Source of the DNA: Siphonodentalium dalli
Lineage: Eukaryota > Mollusca > Scaphopoda > Gadilida > Siphonodentaliidae
NCBI GenBank assembly: GCA_032622095.1
Contig: CP136069.1
Coordinates: forward strand, 160,509,043 to 160,573,042
Length of the DNA: 64,000 bases
Reading direction: 5' to 3'
Under the pieces are notes generated by a model that worked only from the letters and a program-made list of their open reading frames with translations, was not told the origin of the DNA and did no database searches. This document shows positions 23,989 to 35,955 of the stretch, piece after piece. The position numbers and the translations under genes are program-made. Position 1 is the stretch's first letter. Each line of letters opens with the position of its first letter.

Positions 23989-24037
23989 ACATGTATCTGC
24001 ATAGGATATGATACATGTATCTGCATAGGATATGATA
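23989..24037. repeat. 24-bp tandem duplication just upstream of O-methyltransferase ATG
   Basis: acatgtatctgcataggata then tgat occurs twice in tandem (starts 23989 and 24013). It lies in the presumed 5' leader or promoter. No TATA box can be assigned with confidence. Confidence 0.7.
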
Positions 24038-24084
24038 GGATCACGCTATTTACAATATACAGACACATTATCAACAATAATTAC

Positions 24085-24345
24085 AGGTATGTCGGGGGGG
24101 GGGGGGTCGGAATTGTTTTACAGTCACGTATGCTGATTGTTTCCTTTCGACCTTTGTTGGGACCCACCCACCCCGCGTCCAAATTGTTTTCCGTTTTCGG
24201 AAGTTTTTTCCCGACCATTTTTGGACACCCACCTCACTTTTAACACTAAAACAGAGATTTGCGGGGGAAAATTCACTGTAAACAGCTGTATATGAATTTC
24301 TGTGCATACTATTTGTCATGGATGTTAACATTGACTTGTAAATAG
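24085..24345 (+). repeat. Poly-G-led dispersed repeat, forward copy
   Basis: Starts with a run of about 12 G, then 'tcggaattgttttacagtca', 'gggacccacccaccccgcg', 'gttttccgttttcggaagtt' and 'acactaaaacagagatttgc', to 'catggatgttaacattgact'. The reverse complement of 28975-29235 matches it over its whole length. The minus frames here are read-through. Confidence 0.75.
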
Positions 24346-24995
24346 GAACGAGTATGTTACATACATGTTGAATTTGATAGGCACCAACCCAGGCACCAAC
24401 CCGGACCATTGCACATATAATAATAAAAAAAATATTGTGCATGGTTCATCGGGAAGGAAATGTGTTGAGTGAGGTCTTAGGGAAATGTCGTATTTCTGCG
24501 ATTCATTAATTGTCATGCTTGTGGGGTGGTGATTGGTGGTGAGTTTGTTAATATACGTGTATAATTTACAATATTGGAACACTAGCGATATCACGATTGC
24601 AGCACACTTAAACAGTGCAGTCCGGACAACCAACATTTTTACATTTCACATTTTCAAAATAGATTTTTTTTGGTATTCTTCTAGATTGTTTCATATGGTG
24701 TTGCGAAATATATTGTCACACCACATAGTTCTTGGTGTTAAACATTTCTACATATGATAATGGTAAATTGGTAATGGGTGTCCAGAGTTCCATTATTGGA
24801 AAGTCTGTTGAGTATATGACTTAATGTTACGGATGGCAGATGTAGTTGCCGAGTAATTTTTGGACAGTTTTTAAGCAAATGTATCAAATAAATTATATAT
24901 TATGCATACTACTCCCATATACTCATTTAAGTCATTGTATAGTCAGAGGTCATGTGAGTGGCTTGAGTTTACGCCCCTTATCAACATAATGTTTG
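24346..24995. other. Intergenic, nothing recognised
   Basis: No supported gene or repeat. Short frames on both strands overlap each other. Confidence 0.45.
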
Positions 24996-26197
24996 GGTGT
25001 GACTAATTACCGCCGGGACCGCCCGGGCACCCCCACGGGCCCGTGGACACTATATATCTACGTTATAAGGTAGCGACATACCACCTGAGGGCAACCTAGA
25101 GGATTGTACTCGCTCTCTCGTCTCCGGTCGGTGTTATCAACCCCGCAAATGCCGATATTGGCTAAGAGAGCCCGGGTGATCCCGGGTGTCCTCGTGTGTT
25201 TTCGGACAGTATATTTTGGTCATGCAAAATTTCGATATTTACGATCAGAGACGAATATTTATGTTGATACGGTGTTTTGCCGGATTTTGTGGGGTTAACA
25301 TATGCCGTGGACGCGTCAGCGAGTCAATATTTTGAAGTCACATTCAGGTGGTATTGCACTACCATGCATCACCAAAATATACTGTCCGAAAGCACACGAA
25401 GACATCGGCATATGCGGGGTTAATAACACCGACCGGAGACGAGCGAGCGAGTAAAATGTTCTATGTTGACCTCGGGCGGTATGTCGCTACGTTATAACGT
25501 CGAGATATAGTGTCCACGGGCCCACCGGGGCGCCCGGGCGGTCCCGGGCTCTTTTTGTATTTATATGATATTTTACCTGATTTTTAGGGCGTCATAACAT
25601 CGGCCGTGCACGCGTCAACGTGTCAATATATGGAAGTCACACTCAGGTGTATTGCACTACCACGAATCACCAAAATATACTGTCCGAAAACACACGAAGT
25701 GTGACAAAGACACCCGAGATCACCCGGGCTCCCTTAGTCAATATCGGCAGTGGCGGGTTTAATAACACCGACCGGAGACGAGCGAGCGAGCAAAATATCT
25801 AGGTTGAGCTCGTGGGGTATGTCGCTACGTTATAACGTCCACAGGCCCACGGTGGTGCCCGGACGGACCCGGGCTCTTTTTGTTTATATGGTATTTTACC
25901 GGAATTTGAGGGGTTAATAACATCGGCCGTGGACGCGTCAACGAGTCAATATATGGAAATCACACTCTAGTGTATTGCACTACCGAGAATCACCAAAATA
26001 TACTGTCCGAAAACACACGAAGACACCCGGGCTCTCTAAACCAATATTGGCATTTGCGCGTTAATAACACCGGCCGGAGACGAGCGAGCGAGTAAAATTT
26101 TCTAGGTTAACCTCGTGTTGTATGTGGCTACGTTATAACGCCGAGATATAGTGTCCATGGGCACACCCGGGTGGTCCCGACGGTAATTAGTCACACC
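24996..26197. mobile_element. 1.2-kb element with ~250-bp terminal inverted repeats
   Basis: The ends ggtgtgactaattaccg and cggtaattagtcacacc are exact inverses. The inversion continues, diverged, for about 250 bases (gggaccgcccgggca, cactatat, tcgctcgtctccggtcggt, agagagcccgggtg, tcttcgtgtgttttcggaca). The right two-thirds is a tandem array with 'atcaccaaaatatactgtcc' at 25368, 25666 and 25989 (spacing 298 and 323). It is GC-richer than its surroundings, with CpG-bearing words such as gacgagcgagcgag. No coding capacity, so a non-autonomous DNA element is likely. Confidence 0.8.
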
Positions 26198-27020
26198 GTG
26201 ATGTTTTACACGATCATTTGTATACCACGCGTTGTCCACTCCACTATCCGGTCTCTGTATATTTTGGACACAACTGTTATCAAAATAGAGTTATTCCCCT
26301 TGTTTCGCACCAGATCAAGTTCATGTTTTACTTTGTAATACAACACACATTTCTTTCGGACTGCCACGGCTCAAATTACGAACGAACAAATGCATATATA
26401 CGTTTCGCATAAATAATAACACAAACTGTGAATACTGACCTGGGAGTTAACAATGAACTAAATGTTTTTACATTTAATCTTTCACGCACTGCGACTTTGA
26501 CCTAATCTGACATCTGAACTGGGGTTATCACCTGCGCTATATGTCATCTATGGAAGACCAATCGGTCCTAAATGCTAACTCTCATCACAATCGCCGACAA
26601 ACTTCGAATGAGATACTTTCAGATTAATGTCTTATAGTTCGTATATCACCGCTTTTGTATAACTCATAACTATCACCCATGGCTTACTTGTATGTGCACT
26701 GTGAAAAAAAAAACATATTCCTATGCCACAATGTGCTATTAATTTTGTGAAGGACGTTACGTAATATATCTATACATCAAATTCTCATAACTTTACATCA
26801 GCGTGCCATCAAATCTGCGAGATTCCCGCTTGGAGAAACGTTGACCAATCAAATACAGCCATGCAGCGAGCGTTCCTGTATATATGATCAATTAAGTGAA
26901 ACAATGGATAGTACTGATAAGAATATACTCCGCGGATATTTACCTATTCTTTTACTTATGACAAGTTATGCTTTTATTCACGCAGCGCAAAATGCTTTCC
27001 GGTTGGGTTATTCTTCCAGC
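26198..27020. other. Intergenic; 119-codon frame not supported
   Basis: A plus frame at 26841-27200 runs into the inverted repeat at 27021. Its C-terminal half is the repeat arm and I do not call it a gene. Confidence 0.4.
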
Positions 27021-27443
27021 TTAAAATTTTCGAATCACCAGATCACATTATATACAACATATTCCATATTATACCATTTGAAAGAGGAAGTTCCAAAACA
27101 TTGTATTATCAACCGAACCGGTCGAATAAACTGGGAACATATTGTTTTTTTCGAGGTACTGAGTGTTCTGTTATTAATTTTGATCCAGACTGTACTATAA
27201 GGTATATTATTCTCAATGGAAGGGGAATAACGCTATATCTTAGTTTGAATTCTGATGCATTCTGGGTTGACAATGGGTGGGGGGGGGGTGAATGAATCTG
27301 AGAATCTCTATCACTTGGTGGACACTCCAAGGCCACATCTGTTCCGTTTTCTGGTGGAATATATATATATTTGGTTCCTCTTCCAAATGGTATATACTAT
27401 GGGATATGTTGTGTATAATGTAATCTAGTCATTCGAAAATTAA
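27021..27443. mobile_element. Inverted-repeat element, ~75-base arms
   Basis: The left arm 27021-27094 (ttttcgaatcaccagatcac, tatacaacatattccatatt, ataccatttgaaagaggaa) is inverted at about 27355-27443 (ttcctcttccaaatggtata, gggatatgttgtgtataatg, taatctagtcattcgaaaa). The spacer has a poly-G tract. No transposase. Confidence 0.8.
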
Positions 27444-28974
27444 GTGGGCCTTTAAGCTACTTAGAACTGCGGTGCTGGGATATTTCGCAGCTGTGTAACT
27501 TCGATTTATATGTGAAGCGGACACAATGCATTCCGAGTGCTATAACTTAGTATAATCGTCGATATGTTCACATAAACGTGGTTTTGTGGCTTTATTCGCA
27601 CTGTTGACGGCGCTTGTGACCTTTTCATAACAACACACAGATAAACACAAGAGGATACATGCATCAGAATAAATCACAAGCATCGATGTAAAGGAAAAAA
27701 AAAAGACAGGTGTTTCCGGTGACCCGCCCGCCCCCGCTCGTTTTCATTTTATTGATTTTACAAAATTTGTACGCGCCGCAATTTTATTTCCGATTCATTT
27801 CCGAGTAAACCGGACACACAGTGTTTACTGTTAACCCCAAAATTATACCACATTCCAATTATGTCACAGCCATTATAAGAGTTTTTTTTAATAAGTTGTT
27901 ACAATAAAACTATTCAAACCTGCTTAATTCTATGTTTCAAATTACTAATATTCTTTAACTTGCACGTGCAATCAATGTCTAAGAAGGGAATACTAATAAT
28001 TATTCTATAGTATATGACTGATATAGATCGCGCAGATCTGGTAAAATTAGTTTGCGTATGACCACGTGTTTCTAGGAAATTGATAGTCACGTGGTCATAT
28101 TGACTTTAAAAATGAGTTGTTAAATCAAATCAATTTCCTGTTCTAAAAATATTTAATTGTATTCATTGACATAGCTGATTAGCTGGAAAGCTAAGCTTTT
28201 GGCGAGTGGTTAAAACCACAATACCACGAGTTGTGAAAATTTGGTATGCTCGGTTACTATATGGGTGTATTTTATTTATGCCATAATTATTAGTGTCGAT
28301 TTGTTCCTCAAATGCAACTACTCAGCTGTTTACTTTTAAACTGTATTCTCACCGAGAGACATAAACACGACGCTTTACAAGTAATGTGCGTCACGCGTAA
28401 GCACTGGATGTACATATTTACGTCATAACGCCAGCCTGTTTCTAAGCAATCAGTCACTTGATATTCCCATTCTTATGTTTCCTAAATATAACACAAGCAA
28501 GCTACGTTTGCTTAAAATACAGGCAATTTTTCTCCTATCTGAATGATATCATACCAACTTCCAATTTTAAATCAATGTAACAGAAAGAACAGAAGAACTA
28601 TTTTGCTAACTCGGATGTAGTTCTACTATGGGCATAAACGTTTAACCCATGAAACGACGGTTGGAACTTTACACACACAGTAGAAATTGGGTGAAAAAAT
28701 TTCTTCCGGCACGTATGCCGGGGTGGGTGGGTGGTCAAAGCCACCAACAAGCAAATTTTTCCGCAACTAAAAAAAAAAAATCCTGCTTGTTTTTAGTGTT
28801 TTGGCAATGAGTTGGGCTTCAAAATCACTTTGAATCAGTTTGAATGAGAGAAATAATGTAATTCTAACTGGTAAACTGACTGCAGGCAGTTATCGTGTTG
28901 TATTTTGTTGCAAATTTTGAAATCCAAGATGGCCGCTGGCAGCCATTTTTTTTTGGCCGAATGACCTCAAAATT
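27444..28974. other. Intergenic; partial poly-G/C repeat at 28700-28800
   Basis: No gene recognised. At about 28700-28790 'gccggggtgggtgggtggtc' and a poly-A run resemble a degenerate piece of the poly-G-led repeat. Confidence 0.4.
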
Positions 28975-29235
28975 ACTCATTCCTATTTACATGTCCATGT
29001 TAACATCCATGATAAATAGTATGCACAGAAATTCATATACAGCTGTTTACAGTGAATTTCCCCCCGCAAATCTCTGTTTTAGTGTTAAAAGGGGGGGTGG
29101 GTGTCAAAAAATGGTCGGAAAAAACTGCCGAAAACGGAAACAAATTTGGCGGTGGGGGTGGGTGGGTACAAAAAATGATCGAAAGGGAAAAAATGCCATA
29201 CGTGCCTGAATTTTTTTTCCGACCCCCCCCCCCCT
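28975..29235 (-). repeat. Poly-G-led dispersed repeat, reverse copy
   Basis: The inverse of 24085-24345. It contains 'gcaaatctctgttttagtgt', 'gggtgtcaaaaaatggtcgg' and 'gccgaaaacggaaacaaatt', and ends in 'tccgacc' plus poly-C at 29221-29235. The four overlapping frames here are read-through. Confidence 0.75.
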
Positions 29236-29929
29236 GACAGTACGGCGTAAAGAATAAATTTACAAAAAATAGGCGTTATACACACAATAGCATAGGCAAT
29301 TATGGTATAAATACATTTTATATACATGTTTCCGTTCATTTTCTGGCACTTAACGGGTTCTACGACGAAATGCCTCGAAAACCTACCATGCAAACTTGCG
29401 AATGCGTGGAGGAGGGGAGATATGGTGGGAAAGTAGTTATCACTTACCTTTTTAATACGCGTTGTGTGCGTTGTACTCGAAACCGATGTGTACCTTAGCG
29501 TATACTGCTTTCAATTGTAACGCTATTATACTTATTAACGACTGTGACATATTCAGTGCGGATATCACTGTACAGTAACGTATCTATGGTCGGGTGAGGT
29601 CATTTAATGTTGTGCATATGTGACAATTCAAGACGGGATTTCCATATATGTGTACACTATTAACTGCATGCATGTATACAGTCTTCTCTGGTGGATTGCC
29701 CAGATCGTTACAACGTTTAAAGGTATATTCATGATTCCATCAGGTTAAAGCGACATACACAATATATTTAACACAAATTTCGATGTTGTACCGAAAATAG
29801 TGTTGAAACCAAAACTTTACGTTTATACCATCTATATCTATATTTGCGAATGTATGCGATATGTCTGTCTGTATGTCTGTCTGCGTTCTATATGAATTAA
29901 CATGGGGCAATCTAGATGGCACAAAAGGG
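29236..29929. other. Intergenic with short dispersed repeat at 29330-29405
   Basis: 29330-29405 ('tttccgttcattttctggca', 'tctacgacgaaatgcc', 'catgcaaacttgc') resembles 55008-55095 ('tttccgttcatattctggca', 'tctatgacgaaatgcc', 'cttgcaaacttgcc'). No gene recognised. Confidence 0.4.
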
Positions 29930-31420
29930 GTCTAAAATGGGTAACTTTGTTCCGAGGAAGATAGTGGTGCATGTTATAATTTTTTGAAGTGACGCTGTTG
30001 TTGTCAAAAGCTGAAAAGGGGAGGGGAGAGCTGTTTTTCGCAGATTTCCACGGAACTTATACATAATGATCTCCATGAGGTGTGGTTGAGATTTCTCAAA
30101 AGTGGCGTCGTTAGAGTCAGGGTCGCACGGAGGGGGAGAAAGGCACCAAAATTTAAAAAAATATTTTTAGAGCCAATTTCCACCAAATTGATATACATTC
30201 TTACCCTCAATGAAAGGGATCTAAATGTGATTTAAAGACGCCAAATTGGTGCCGTTTGGTGAGAGATGGTTGGGGAGGCATTACATTTGATAAAAATTTG
30301 TTTAGAAGCCGATTATACCACTTATACATAATCATATCCATTGTATCAGAAATATACTGGTGTGGCTTAAAGCTGTCAACAGTGGCGTCATTCGAGTCAG
30401 GGGTGCACTGATTTCCACCAAATTAGTACACGTTCTTTTCCATGATAGGAGGAATCTAATCGTGTGATTTAAAGACGCTAAATTGGTGCCGTTTGTGTGA
30501 GAGATGGGGGCGGGGACTAAATCTACTACAAAATTGTTTTGTCGCCGATTAGCACCAAACTCATAAATATAATCTCCACGATAGTCTAGTTGTAGTTTAA
30601 AGATGTAAAAAGTGGCAGTTCGAGTTAGGGATGCATGGAGTGGGAGATACCCCAAAATTAATAAAAACAATATTTGTAACGCCGATTTCCACCAAATTGA
30701 TACATCTCCTTCGCCGTGATACGAGTAATCTGATCGTGTGGTTTAAATACTCAAAATTGGTGCCGTTTGGGTTAGAGATAATGGTATGGGTTAACATTTA
30801 AGAGTGCCACTGTTTGTGTCAGGGGCAGCAAAAATTATGAAGTATTTTTATCCCTGATATTCACCAAACTTATACATAATCAACTCCGTGATATTGCACC
30901 GTGCGAGTCAGGGGTGTACGGAAGGGGAGAGGGGCACCAACATTTATAAAAAAAATTCTTCTCTATGATACGAGGAATCTAATCGTGTGATTGGTGCCGT
31001 TTGGGTGAGAGAAGGGGAAAACTATATTTGATTAAAATTTGTTGAGAGGATGATTACCAACAAACGTATACATGCATAATCATCTATAATGGACGTGCTT
31101 TAAATATGTCAAAAGTGGTACCGTTCGAGTCATGAATGGGGAGGGCACGGGTACCAAAGCTGATACAAGTATGTTTAGCGCTAATTTCCACCAAATTCAT
31201 AGACGTTCTTCTCAAATCATACGAGGAATTAAATCACACGAGTTAAAGACGCCACATTTGATGCCGTTTTGGATTAGGAATGGAGAGAGGAGGGGCACTA
31301 ACATTAATAAGTATGTTTTAATCGCCGATATCCACCAACGATAATTATATATAGTCATCTCAATAATTCGTTCTAAGGAGTGTTTGACGTTCAAATTCCA
31401 CAACCGCGACAAATGATGAC
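29930..31420. repeat. Diverged tandem repeat field, ~200-300-bp units
   Basis: About six diverged copies of one unit. 'ccaccaaattgatacattct'-type words are near 30178, 30415, 30687 and 31186. 'cttatacataatcatctcc'-type words are near 30055, 30317, 30552, 30858 and 31060. 'ttggtgccgtttgggtgaga'-type words are near 30246, 30485, 30757 and 30990. Minus frames at 30332-30797 show the same repeated peptide wording and are not genes. Confidence 0.75.
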
Positions 31421-31669
31421 CGAATTAAATCACTTAAATAATTATATCTTCTCAACGGTCATATAGATATGGAGGGGGGGGGGGGGGTCGGCGTGGATCA
31501 GGGCATTCGTATAGTGAACTAGCAAAAACAGATAGAAGAAAGCATACAAGTTTATTTATAATTCTATTTAAGAGATACGTATATTCTTGACCCTGAACCA
31601 TCAAAAGATGGCATGTTGGAATGGATAATATATTATAACAAAATGGAGTTTTTTCCATTCAAGATATTT
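31421..31669. other. Short intergenic stretch with poly-G run
   Basis: A run of about 14 G at 31473-31487; otherwise nothing recognised. Confidence 0.4.
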
Positions 31670-32060
31670 TCCACAAAAAGATACAATTTGTCAAGAGAGA
31701 TGGAAATGTATAGAAGGCCTGTTCCAAAATATTGGTCACAGTGTGCAGTCAAATATAGTTTCGTCTGAGATAAAAGAAAACACAGTCAATAACATCACTT
31801 TTCAGGATTAACCAATAATGGCATCTGACAAGTGTACATCTGTCCGATACAAAGGATTTCTTTCAATTTTTAGAACAAACTCATAGCCTATACATATAAA
31901 CAACTTAAAATATCGCTCTGTGTCGGGCACATGTAGCTGATATATGGCAACATTTCTTTTAAACTGAAAATAATTAGCCAGTATAACACCATGAACAGAG
32001 AAACGCCTGAACATTTCTTTAAAACATATGTATCTTCATGGAGATATGATAACAGGTGTT
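31670..32060 (-). pseudogene. Duplicated exon-like segment, minus copy
   Basis: Its reverse complement matches 51480-51890 (shared 'ggttatcatatctccatga' type start, 'tacatgtgcccgacacagag', 'aacaggccttctatacattt'). On the minus strand 32014-31808 is open for 68 codons. About 50 bases further is a good acceptor-like tract (ttttcttttatctcag) followed by a 40-codon open stretch containing D-Q-Y-F-G-T-G-L-L-Y-I-S. The other copy has stops in the matching frame. I do not recognise the protein. It could be a decayed exon pair of an unknown gene or part of an unclassified repeat. Confidence 0.35.
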
Positions 32061-32919
32061 TATTAAAATCTTACTTTAATCCGCTACTGATTTATACATC
32101 TCTATGTAAAACCTAATTGTCCTTTTGAATTAATGTCATGTTTTGATCCCAATAAAAAATATTTAAACAAAAACAAAAACAAAACGAACGTTAGTTCCAA
32201 CCACGTCGACTGTACGCTTTAAAAAGCGATAACATCTGAAGTAGGCTAAGTTGTAAATAAGTCAATACTTCTTTATTTGTGGAACGAATTAATCGATAAA
32301 CAAAATGACAACCAACCCGACAATGTGAACGACTACTTATAATCCTTGTATAAGAATGACGTTTTGCAATGCCATTTGGATATACAATTTATGAGAATAC
32401 GTGTAACACTTTGAGCAAGAGTATTCTCTATTCCACCAAATGTCCACATCAGAGGGTTTCACGTCACTTTAGTAGACTTAAAAAAAAAAAAAAATGTAAT
32501 TTTGTTTCACTTTTGTTGTTGAAAACTTAATGATATACTCTTTCTTGTCCTAAATAATTGAAACCATATGAAATAAATGAACAGCAAATTCGATATAAAA
32601 CTGATTCACATCATTAAGGAATAGTGAATAAAAAGCAAATGGAGTTTTGCAAAAAAAAAAACAAGAACATAATAATAAAAAACAAAAAAATCCGCAATAC
32701 TGAGAACATCTCCAAAGCGGCCAATAATCTTCAATTCTCAATATTACAACCACAATAATCGTTCTGAATATGATTAAAATGGGCACATACTGCATAATTA
32801 TACGCGCGGATTATGCATTCCCCGTAACAACTAAATGAAGCCATATATGTGGCCCTGTTGGTCTGCAGTTTTGCTTCGATATACAAAGGGTCAGAATAAA
32901 ACAGAAATAATTTATATTT
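32061..32919. other. Intergenic, nothing recognised
   Basis: Several poly-A runs (for example 32480-32493 and 32651-32660). No supported gene. Confidence 0.45.
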
Positions 32920-33450
32920 TACTAGCCGATGAGCCCGACGTTCTCCGGGCTATTCAAAAACCAAATTTCAAGTCGATAGCTCCACCCGTTTCCTAGATCT
33001 CGTCTGCGCATGCGCGAAGCTGGCGTCGCACGGGCTTGGCGACCCGATAAAATTCGTATCCGGGGCAAGATACATTCACATAGCAAATTTCAAGTCGATA
33101 GCTCCACCCGTTTCCGAGATCTGGTCTGCGCATGCGCGAAGCTGGCGTCGCACGGGCTCGGCGACCCGATTAAATTCGTATCCGGGGCAAGATACATTCA
33201 CATAGCAAATTTCAAGTCGATAGCTCCACCCGTTTCCGAGATCTCGTCTGCGCATGCGCGAAGTGGGCGCCGCACGTGCTCGCCAATACGACAACGTCGA
33301 CCGCCTGGTCAAACTACACACACGTACCAAGTTTCGTCCCGATCGGTCGAGAATTGTAGATTTGTATAAATGACATACAGACAGACATACAGACAGACAG
33401 ACAGACAGAGGTCTTCAAAATATATATGAGATTGATTGATTGATTTATCT
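32920..33450 (+). mobile_element. SINE-like element with 122-bp internal tandem repeat
   Basis: It begins 'actagccgatgagcccgacg' and contains 'caaatttcaagtcgatagct' at 32962, 33084 and 33206 (period 122). It ends with a cagacagacagacagac run, 'gaggtcttcaaaatatatat' and gattgattgatt. Repeats with an 'agccg...cccg' start and acagacag tail are widespread in invertebrate genomes and usually non-autonomous. The 119-codon plus frame (33010-33369) is read-through; 122 is not divisible by three, so the peptide shifts between units. Confidence 0.7.
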
Positions 33451-33605
33451 ATTTAAAAATATCATCTAATGTACAGGTATAGATTAAATATCACATTACG
33501 TGCAGTTCAAACATTTTTTTTAGCGGTATCTCATTACGCCACCTAGTGTGGTGTTACTAGCATTTGTTTTTTTTATATCGCATGGAGTACAGGGCGAATG
33601 TATTC
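33451..33605. other. Short spacer
   Basis: Nothing recognised. Confidence 0.4.
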
Positions 33606-34122
33606 TTGGAGATTGTTTGTACCTTACTCAATCGTACCGATATAATCACGTAGATGCCGAAATTGTAAAGTTAACGCCAGCGGTGTATAATACGTTTATG
33701 AAAATATGATAAATCCTATCGATAGAGTCAGGACAGGCTCAAATTGTAAACTTAAAGTCACCGGTGTAATAATATCTTGTTGAAAATATAAATAATCTGA
33801 TAGCCTGAAAATATTGTATAACCTATTGGGAGCCCATAATAAATGGGAATAACCTATTGGGAGCCCCTGCATGTAGTGAACTGAATTGTGGGTATTTTAT
33901 GGAGATTGTTTGTACCTTACTGAATCGTACCGATATAATCACGTAGATGCCGAAGTTGTAAAGTTAACGCCACTGGTGTATAATATGTTTATGATAAATC
34001 GTATCGATAGAGTGAGGACAGGCTCAAATTGTAAACTTAAAGTCGAAAATATAAATAATCTGATAGCCTGAAAATATTGTATAACCTGTTGGGAGCCCCT
34101 GGTGTAGTGAACTGAATTATGG
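33606..34122. repeat. Direct repeat, two ~220-290-bp copies
   Basis: 33606-33880 and 33898-34122 share 'ggagattgtttgtaccttac', 'cgtaccgatataatcacgta', 'gacaggctcaaattgtaaac', 'aataatctgatagcctgaaa' and 'tgtagtgaactgaatt'. The first copy has an extra 'ataacctattgggagccc' duplication. Confidence 0.85.
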
Positions 34123-34424
34123 GTAATTTTAATTGGAGTGCGCATGTCTGTTTTTTTTGTAGTAACCGCCATCTTTTATCTTTGGAATTATCGGCGTGTT
34201 TTATGAAAATGTCACCAAGATTTCTCCACTCGATTCTTTTAAAATGCACCCTAATCGGTCAAATTCTTTTGATAATTCTATCTAAATACATCTTAGCTAC
34301 TATTCGGATCTGCTTTCCCGGTCGAAAAAGGTTTAGTTTGACCAAAACGGCTATTGACAAAAGTTTGTTTATAAAATAGCGTACTCGATAAACCCGGCCG
34401 TAGTACGGCCGTAGATGGTTATCG
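34123..34424. other. Intergenic, nothing recognised
   Basis: The 86-codon plus frame at 34119-34379 shows no domain and starts in the preceding repeat. 'cggccgtagtacggccgtag' at 34397 is a short direct repeat. Confidence 0.35.
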
Positions 34425-34795
34425 AAAACAAATTCAATTTCTTCCATCTAAAAGATAATTACGCGCTGGACTCTGTCATTTTAAGAATATATAAGTATTA
34501 CACACAAACACACGAATTCTCAACTCAAAATTTTGAAAAATGACAGTTTTGTCAACATAAATCGATTTTATTTGCAAATCCCATGTTATTAAAATTTAAC
34601 TTATTGTTAAATTTTATCATCGAAAAAAATTCATTTCTTCCACCTAAAACATAATTATGTGCTGTATCCTATCATTTTAGGAATATATACGTATCCCACT
34701 CAAACACACCAAGTCTCAGCTTAAAATTTTGAAAAATAAGAGATTTATCAACATAAATCGATTTGTATGGCAGATCCCATAAATTTTAGGGCCCT
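34425..34795. repeat. Two tandem copies of a ~195-bp unit
   Basis: 34425-34612 and 34620-34795 share 'atttcttccatctaaaa', 'aattacgcgctg', 'ttttaagaatatataagta', 'caactcaaaattttgaaaaa' and 'caacataaatcgattt' with moderate divergence. Confidence 0.8.
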
Positions 34796-34859
34796 TCAAA
34801 TGTTTTCTGAGCTGTTCCATATTGGCACCAGAGTCCATATTTGACTGGTTCTACATGAT

Positions 34860-35810
34860 AATTGTGCAACAGTACAGTCGCGTTACTTTATACGTCAACA
34901 TTGGTCATTATCACTCGACAAATTTATTTCGGTCTATCGTATCAACCCCTATTTCCCCCGCGTAGCCTGACTAAGTGTCAACATTGGTCTTTATCGCTCC
35001 ACTAATTTGTATCATTTCATCGGTATGAATTCCATATCCAATTATCCACATATAACCAACCCAATCTCTAATCCCAGTCCAATTTTTTTTTTTTTTCATC
35101 GCTATAGTCACGTTACGAAATATTTTATTGAGTGATACTTGTACTTATATGTCTATGGTATTACTATAGTATACCGTATACGTATATCAATTGCTATTCC
35201 TTTCTATATAATTCTGGTGCCATCTATAGAGATAGAGATAATTTCCGACCCCCCCGGGGCCCCCCCAATTTTATATCATTGCTGCTTTAGTACAGTCGCG
35301 ATGCATTACATGGCAACATCGCTCCACTAATTTATGTCAGTTCATCGGTACGAACCCCTTTTTCTCCGAGTCCATATAACCAAACCAACATCTTATCCCG
35401 GCCTAAATTATTATTTTTACTCTCATCGGTATAGTTGTGTTACATACATATTTTTTATCATTTGATTCTAATTTGTATTGTACCACTATAGAAGTCCATA
35501 AATTACTATTCTGGCACTATATAGAGATGACTAAAATTCTGACACCCCCCCCCCCTATTTTATAACCTTGTTGCAACAGTAGAGTTGAGATGCATAATAT
35601 GTCAACATTGGTCGTTATCGCTCTACAGATTTATATCGGTTCAACCCTTAGTTCCCTGTAATGCCCACCCCTCCCTCAATTTATTTTTTCATTTGTATTA
35701 TAGTCTCGTTACGTACACATTTTTCTTTTATAACTTTTGCTTCAACGCGCCGAGTTCTAGCTGCTGCAGAGAATACAAAACTGACAACATATTGAAATGT
35801 AAGCAGGCTT
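34860..35810. repeat. Diverged tandem repeats, about three copies
   Basis: The words 'cagtacagtcgcgttac', 'gtcaacattggtcattatcg', 'ccactaatttatatcagttc', 'catcggtatgaacccc' and 'catcgctatagtcacgttac' recur near 34870, 34985, 35290 and 35580. Short poly-C runs occur at 35250 and 35545. Confidence 0.65.
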
Positions 35811-35955
35811 CAAACTAATATTATCCAATAAAAACTCTGGCTACATCAGAAATTTGTGTATAAGGTGTACTCGCATTTGTTGCGTTAAAAAAAAAAGGTC
35901 CCAAGTCAAGGTCCAAATCCCCAACAAACTGATGTGAGGTTTAACTCCATCTACA

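Noticed and set aside
26841-27200. 119-codon frame with hydrophobic stretches
   Set aside because: The second half is the arm of an inverted-repeat element; no recognisable protein.
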